The notes below the pieces were generated by a model, which was not told where the DNA came from, did no database searches, and saw nothing but the letters and a program-made list of their open reading frames with translations. Made by a program: the position numbers and the translations under genes. A DNA stretch of 9,228 bases from Opitutia bacterium UBA977 (GTDB lineage: Bacteria > Verrucomicrobiota > Verrucomicrobiia > Opitutales > Coraliomargaritaceae): NCBI GenBank assembly GCA_002292345.1, contig DBBT01000057.1, positions 12,262 through 21,489 of the forward strand, given 5' to 3'. Each line of letters begins with the position of its first letter. The stretch's first letter is position 1. Shown piece by piece: positions 5,151-9,228 of the stretch.

Positions 5151-7247
5151 CTACTGACTTGTTGCTTCTTCGCGGGCGGCTTTGGTCATTCGCACTACGT
5201 TACGGACGGAATTTTTCGTGATAACGTTGCCACCGGTACCGCGGCCGCGCACTGCCAAGTCGCGGAAGAGGACTTCTTCTTCGATCTTACGGAGGCGTGG
5301 GGCGGGCTTGAGATTGACTTTTACGGCGTCGGCTTCGCCACCATCGGTCGGGTAGCAGGAGATATAAAAAACGCGTGAGCCAGGCTTGCCTTTGGTAAGA
5401 TCGTATTCCTTGTCGCGTGTCACGCCACCGATGGTGAAGTGTTTGGCAACCGTCGGTCCAGTGCGGCCATCACGATACACCATGCAGTAAGTGAGGGCGT
5501 TGGGATCGGTGCGGTTGTAGATGTCGATGTGTAGAATGTTTTTACCGTAAAAGCCCTTGTCGCTGACTTTAGAGACGATTAGCTTGCCCTCTTGGTTGAT
5601 CGATAGGAGGTCGCTGAGATTGGAGCATTTGCAGACGACTTCGTCCTTCTTCATACTGATCCCAGCAAAGCCTTCCTTGCGATCGACGTATAGGGTCTCG
5701 TTGGCGATCACGACTTCGTGTGCGACTACTTTATTGAAAGAGGCGAGTTCGGTTTTACGTTCGCGACCCTTACCGTATTTCTTAATCAACTCCTTGAACC
5801 AGCGGATGGTGTATTTGGTGAGTTGCTTGAGGTGGCGCTGCGTTTCTGAGATAGCCTCTTCGAGGCCTTTGATGAGCTCGTCGGCACGAAAGGAGTCGAA
5901 CTTCGAAATACGTTTAATTTTGATTTCGAGTAGGCGTAGTATGTCGTCGCGTGTGACTTTACGCTTAAAGATTTTTTTGTAGGGTTTAAGACCAACGTCG
6001 ACTGTTTCGATTACGGCCTCCCAAGTCTCTTCTTCTTCGATGCGGCGGTAAATGCGTTTTTCGATAAAGATTTTCTCGAGAGACGAGAAGTGCCACTTTT
6101 CTTCGAGTTCGGCGAGTTCGATTTCGAGCTCTAGTTTGAGCAGTTCGCGGGTCTTTTCAGTGGCTAGGTAGAGGAGATCGAGTGCGGAGTAGAAGTTGGG
6201 CTTGTCGTTCTCGATCACGCAGATGTTGGTCGAGATCGAGACTTCGCAATCGGTAAAGGCGTAGAGTGCCTGCTCGGCGGTCTGAACGTCCACGCCAGCG
6301 GGTAGGTACACCAGGATCTCGACCACATCTGCGGTGTTGTCCTCGACGCGCAGAATCTTAATTTTTCCTTTTTCGTTGGCCGAGATGATGGAGTCGATCA
6401 GCGAAGTGGTGGTTTTGCTGAATGGCAACTCAGTGATGGCGAGTAGGCTCTTCTTGCGCGCTTCGATGCGGGCACGGCACTTGACGCGGCCACCGCGCTT
6501 GCCGTTGTTGTATTCGGAGACGTCGGCGATGCCACCTGTCGGGAAGTCGGGGACGATTTCGGGCGTATCTTTGCGTAAAAATGAGATGCAGCCCTCGAGT
6601 AGCTCGATGAAGTTGTGCGGCAGGATCTTACAAGAGAGGCCTACGGCTATGCCTTCGGCACCTTGCGCTAGCAGAAGTGGAAATTTGACTGGTTGAGTTT
6701 CGGGCTCTTTGTTACGGCCGTCATAGGAAGAGAGCCAGTTGGTGGTCTTTGGGTTGAAGACCACTTCGAGGGCAAATTTAGACAGACGCGCTTCGATGTA
6801 ACGAGCGGCCGCGGCGGAGTCGCCAGTGAGGGTGTTGCCCCAGTTGCCCTGCATATCAATGAGTAGCTCTTTTTGGCCTAGCTGCACCATCGCGTCGCCG
6901 ATTGAGGCATCACCATGCGGATGGTATTTCATCGTGTTACCAATGACGTTGGCAACCTTGTTGTAGCGGCCGTCTTCCAGCTCGCGCATTGAGTGGAGGA
7001 TGCGGCGCTGCACAGGCTTAAGGCCATCGTTGGCGTGCGGCACGGCGCGCTCAAGGATTACGTAGCTAGCGTAATCGAGGAACCACTCACTAAACATGTC
7101 ATCGACGTGGCCAGAATCAGGTTTGTCCTCAAAGACGTCTTCGAGCTCGGTGGCGTCGGTCGTCGGCTCGCTGCTGTTGTCCTCAGTAGGTACATCGAGC
7201 GGGAATTCTAGGTTGTCGTCGTCTGCGGGCTTTTTATTACGAGGCAT
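5151..7247 (-). CDS. parC: type IIA DNA topoisomerase subunit A (topoisomerase IV ParC, Bacteroidota-like), short C-terminal domain
   Basis: The 698-residue protein is the DNA-breaking subunit of a type IIA topoisomerase, working as A2B2 with an ATPase subunit (ParE/GyrB) to decatenate and relax DNA. An acidic extension (1-48) precedes the core. The winged helix has LKPVQRR (76-82) and HPHGD (109-113). The catalytic tyrosine is Y150 in ARYIEARLS. The tower and coiled-coil region covers about 360-490, and partial beta-pinwheel repeats run from 505 to 685. No GyrA box (QRRGGKG) is present, which favours ParC over GyrA. Wording such as GDASIGDAMVQLGQKELLIDMQGNWGN closely matches the topoisomerase IV A subunit of Bacteroidota, which as I recall continues roughly 150-200 residues further; here the protein stops after the GRGTGGNVITK blade. 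The position equal to GyrA S83 is A114, while the D87 equivalent (D118) is kept. The ATG start lacks a clear ribosome-binding site. Some pipelines would call it gyrA. Confidence 0.92.
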   Translation of the reverse strand: MPRNKKPADDDNLEFPLDVPTEDNSSEPTTDATELEDVFEDKPDSGHVDDMFSEWFLDYASYVILERAVPHANDGLKPVQRRILHSMRELEDGRYNKVANVIGNTMKYHPHGDASIGDAMVQLGQKELLIDMQGNWGNTLTGDSAAAARYIEARLSKFALEVVFNPKTTNWLSSYDGRNKEPETQPVKFPLLLAQGAEGIAVGLSCKILPHNFIELLEGCISFLRKDTPEIVPDFPTGGIADVSEYNNGKRGGRVKCRARIEARKKSLLAITELPFSKTTTSLIDSIISANEKGKIKILRVEDNTADVVEILVYLPAGVDVQTAEQALYAFTDCEVSISTNICVIENDKPNFYSALDLLYLATEKTRELLKLELEIELAELEEKWHFSSLEKIFIEKRIYRRIEEEETWEAVIETVDVGLKPYKKIFKRKVTRDDILRLLEIKIKRISKFDSFRADELIKGLEEAISETQRHLKQLTKYTIRWFKELIKKYGKGRERKTELASFNKVVAHEVVIANETLYVDRKEGFAGISMKKDEVVCKCSNLSDLLSINQEGKLIVSKVSDKGFYGKNILHIDIYNRTDPNALTYCMVYRDGRTGPTVAKHFTIGGVTRDKEYDLTKGKPGSRVFYISCYPTDGGEADAVKVNLKPAPRLRKIEEEVLFRDLAVRGRGTGGNVITKNSVRNVVRMTKAAREEATSQ

Positions 7248-7273
7248 GTCTGGAAAGCTGAAAGTGGAGTCTG

Positions 7274-7292
7274 TCGAAGAGTTGAGCTTCGA
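7274..7292 (-). repeat. inverted repeat in the probable parC leader
   Basis: TCGAAG and CTTCGA form a perfect 6-bp inverted repeat around 7 nt, ending 27 bp upstream of the parC start codon. In RNA it would make a small hairpin in the 5' leader, or as DNA it could be a protein site. No T run follows it, so it is not an intrinsic terminator. Confidence 0.4.
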
Positions 7293-7372
7293 TCAATTCA
7301 TCGTTTCAGAGATGGAGACAGATGAGCGTGGATCAAGAGTGAAGTGCCGGTTTGTTGTTTTTGAGCTTATTT

Positions 7373-7390
7373 TTAGAGGAATGTCTCTAA
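7373..7390. repeat. inverted repeat TTAGAG-N6-CTCTAA, candidate operator
   Basis: The 18-bp element has perfect 6-bp arms with a 6-nt spacer, a size suited to a dimeric regulator. It overlaps the -10 of the weak candidate parC promoter (plus 7387-7392), so a bound protein there would block parC transcription. The regulator is unknown and chance is possible. Confidence 0.35.
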
Positions 7391-7534
7391 TATGAGTCAG
7401 AATGTATCTATGAATCGGTGTGTAAGCTGCGAATCGTGTTTTTATTACCAAGTCAGTATCTGGGGCGGGCAGCGCAGAGGTCATTTTCGTTTAAGAAAGC
7501 GTGATAGTTATTTTAACTTTTTGCTTATCATATC

Positions 7535-7550
7535 TGTACATTTACGTACA
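7535..7550. promoter_or_regulatory. palindrome TGTAC-N6-GTACA just upstream of pckG, candidate operator
   Basis: The 16-bp element has perfect 5-bp arms, and one further symmetrical pair lies inside the spacer. It ends eight bases before the pckG start codon and lies just downstream of the -10-like TATCAT (7526-7531), so it would straddle the transcription start and leader. This is a usual place for a repressor site on a carbon-regulated gene, but no regulator can be named from the sequence. Confidence 0.4.
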
Positions 7551-7558
7551 CTAAAAAT

Positions 7559-9228
7559 ATGTCCACAAACGATACCCCGAAGACAACGCATAAGGCCCTT
7601 TTAAAGTGGACTGAAAAAATGATATCGCTCTGCGAACCAGCCGATGTTCACTGGTGTGATGGTTCGCAAAATGAAGCCGACAGCCTCTTCGCTGCGATGG
7701 TGAAGAAGGGGATGTGCGTGAAGCTTAATGAGCAGAAACGCCCCAATAGTTACCTATTCCGCTCGGATCCAAACGATGTGGCGCGTGTCGAATCGAAGAC
7801 ATTTATTTGCTCTCAGAACAAGGACGGCGCGGGGCCAACCAATAACTGGGAAGATCCGCGTACGATGCGCCGTAAAATGAAGCAGCTCTTCAAGGGCTGC
7901 ATGCACGGCCGCACGATGTATATTATACCGTTTAGTATGGGGCCAGTCGGTGGGCCGATCTCGAAGATCGGTGTCGAAATTACTGATTCGCCCTATGTAG
8001 TGGTAAATATGCGCATCATGGCGCGGGTCGGCGACGTGGTACTCAAAGTGTTGGGTCAAGACGGCTTCTTCGTGCCCTGTCTGCACTCGGTCGGTTACCC
8101 GCTCGATGAAGGCGTTGTAGATGTGACTTGGCCCTGTAATCCTAAAGAGACACATATTGTGCATTTCCCCGAGGAGCGCACGGTCGTCTCTTACGGTTCC
8201 GGTTATGGCGGTAATGCCCTGCTTGGGAAAAAGTGCCTAGCGCTGCGTATCGCCTCGACCTTGGCTCGCGATGAAGGATGGATGGCGGAACATATGCTGA
8301 TTCTCGGGGTTGAAGAGCCGGATGGGCGTAAGACCTATGTCACTGCTGCGTTCCCAAGTGCCTGCGGTAAAACGAATTTTGCCATGATCATTCCGCCCGC
8401 AGAAATGGAGGGTTATAAAGTAACCTGCGTGGGTGATGATATTGCTTGGATTAAGCCTGGGGCGGATGGCTTCCTCTATGCAATCAATCCCGAATCTGGT
8501 TTTTTTGGCGTCGCGCCAGGCACTTCTGATCAGACCAACCCGAGCGCGATGGTCTCCTGTTCTAAGGATAGCATTTTTACCAATGTTGCGTTAACTGACG
8601 ATGGCGATGTCTGGTGGGAGGGTATGACGGAGCATGCGCCGCAGCATTTGATCGACTGGAAAGGCCAGGACTGGACGCCGGCCAGCGAAACACCGTCCTC
8701 GCATCCGAATAGTCGTTTCACGGCACCCGCGGTGAATTGCCCGGTGCTCGATCCTGAATGGGAAAAGCCAGAAGGAGTACGTATTCATGCGATGGTTTTT
8801 GGTGGCCGGCGGATGAGCGATGTGCCGCTTGTCACGCAAGCGTTTAACTGGGGGCACGGCGTCTATCTTGGCGCGACCACGGGCTCCGAAATGACTGCGG
8901 CCGCCGAAGGCACGATGGGTTCACTACGTCGCGATCCGATGGCGATGCTACCTTTCTGCGGCTATCATATGGGGGACTACTTTCGCCACTGGTTCAAGAT
9001 GCAGCGCGGCTTAACAGAGACACCACTAGTGTTTAACGTCAATTGGTTCCGCAAAGATACCGCGGGTAATTGGCTCTGGCCTGGGTTTGGCGAAAATATG
9101 CGCCCGCTCCGCTGGATTGTCGAACGGGCAACGGGCCGCACTGGCGGCAAAGAGACACCGATTGGATGGATGCCGCGTTACCAAGATCTTGATTGGCGTG
9201 GCATGGATGACTTTAGCGAGGCGGACTT
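7559..9228 (+). CDS. pckG: phosphoenolpyruvate carboxykinase (GTP), 3' end cut by window edge
   Basis: This enzyme converts oxaloacetate and GTP to PEP, CO2 and GDP in the cytoplasm, the committing step of gluconeogenesis. The frame stays open for 556 codons to the window edge; the family is usually about 600 residues, so only a short C-terminal part is missing. Diagnostic GTP-class motifs are RPNSYL and [10 protein letters not shown] near the N-terminus, SGYGGN (PEP site, 214-219), the P-loop FPSACGKTN (265-273, K271 and T272), the metal-binding GDDIAW (292-297), FFGVAPGT, the guanine-pocket segment FNVNWFRKD (492-500), and WPGFGEN (507-513). All expected residues are present. The ATG at 7559 is supported because family similarity ([13 protein letters not shown]) starts about 25 residues in, as usual. 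No Shine-Dalgarno sequence is visible; a TGTAC-N6-GTACA palindrome lies directly upstream. It is transcribed divergently from parC. The ATP-type enzyme (pckA) is excluded by these motifs. Confidence 0.98.
   Translation, partial: MSTNDTPKTTHKALLKWTEKMISLCEPADVHWCDGSQNEADSLFAAMVKKGMCVKLNEQKRPNSYLFRSDPNDVARVESKTFICSQNKDGAGPTNNWEDPRTMRRKMKQLFKGCMHGRTMYIIPFSMGPVGGPISKIGVEITDSPYVVVNMRIMARVGDVVLKVLGQDGFFVPCLHSVGYPLDEGVVDVTWPCNPKETHIVHFPEERTVVSYGSGYGGNALLGKKCLALRIASTLARDEGWMAEHMLILGVEEPDGRKTYVTAAFPSACGKTNFAMIIPPAEMEGYKVTCVGDDIAWIKPGADGFLYAINPESGFFGVAPGTSDQTNPSAMVSCSKDSIFTNVALTDDGDVWWEGMTEHAPQHLIDWKGQDWTPASETPSSHPNSRFTAPAVNCPVLDPEWEKPEGVRIHAMVFGGRRMSDVPLVTQAFNWGHGVYLGATTGSEMTAAAEGTMGSLRRDPMAMLPFCGYHMGDYFRHWFKMQRGLTETPLVFNVNWFRKDTAGNWLWPGFGENMRPLRWIVERATGRTGGKETPIGWMPRYQDLDWRGMDDFSEAD

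Larger units (their letters stand above)
7248..7558. other. divergent intergenic region between parC and pckG
   Basis: These 311 bp hold the start regions of both divergent genes and no convincing gene; the short open frames inside are chance. I see three perfect or near-perfect inverted repeats (7274-7292, 7373-7390, 7535-7550), described separately. A weak leftward promoter candidate (TTCATA, 16 nt, TATTAG, with the -10 at plus 7387-7392) would give parC a leader of roughly 130 nt. A -10-like TATCAT (7526-7531) lies upstream of pckG without a good -35. No terminator, tRNA or known riboswitch pattern is seen. Confidence 0.6.

Noticed and set aside
7754..8164. A 136-codon minus-strand frame inside pckG
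   Set aside because: It is antisense to a strongly supported gene with all catalytic motifs; its openness follows from the codon use of pckG.

Overview
The window looks like a chromosomal, housekeeping-type segment of a Verrucomicrobiota bacterium, most likely class Opitutae (Coraliomargarita or Puniceicoccales-like). This is inferred from protein resemblance recalled from memory. The type IIA topoisomerase A subunit and the DEDDy exonuclease are both of the kind typical of Bacteroidota and related phyla. They sit beside a GTP-dependent PEP carboxykinase and a large Gly/Arg-rich protein of a kind I associate with Opitutae. Base composition is moderate and even. Most genes lack a clear Shine-Dalgarno sequence. 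I see no mobile element, CRISPR array or sign of recent transfer.

Layout. Positions 4-88 (minus) encode a class II tRNA-Leu whose anticodon reads AAG, which is unusual for bacteria. It has a plausible promoter with an A/T-rich upstream element. A minus-strand intrinsic terminator at 181-202 has no evident gene feeding it. Positions 295-2253 (plus) encode an uncharacterised 652-residue protein: a disordered Gly/Arg-rich N-terminus, a conserved middle, a possible split winged helix and an acidic Ala/Glu/Pro/Val tail. It ends in a strong two-stem terminator. Converging on it from the right is a minus-strand pair: a metallo-beta-lactamase-fold hydrolase (3181-4158, GTG start, near-leaderless promoter) followed by an exonuclease-only RNase D-like protein (2523-3134). 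Upstream on the same strand is a second probable operon: topoisomerase IV subunit A (5151-7247) followed by an uncharacterised membrane protein with a signal peptide and four membrane segments (4280-about 5005). A 311-bp divergent intergenic region with three short inverted repeats separates parC from pckG, which starts at 7559 and runs off the right edge after 556 codons.

How the genes relate. ParC-type GyrA/ParC proteins relax and decatenate DNA with an ATPase partner (ParE), which is not in this window. The hydrolase and exonuclease may both act on nucleic acid or nucleotide phosphodiesters, and their adjacency hints at shared expression. PckG is the gluconeogenic or anaplerotic step between oxaloacetate and PEP and has no evident link to its neighbours. 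No clear new multi-gene system is visible. The best candidates for undescribed biology are the Gly/Arg-rich protein, the membrane protein downstream of parC, the tRNA-Leu(AAG), and the symmetrical elements between parC and pckG.
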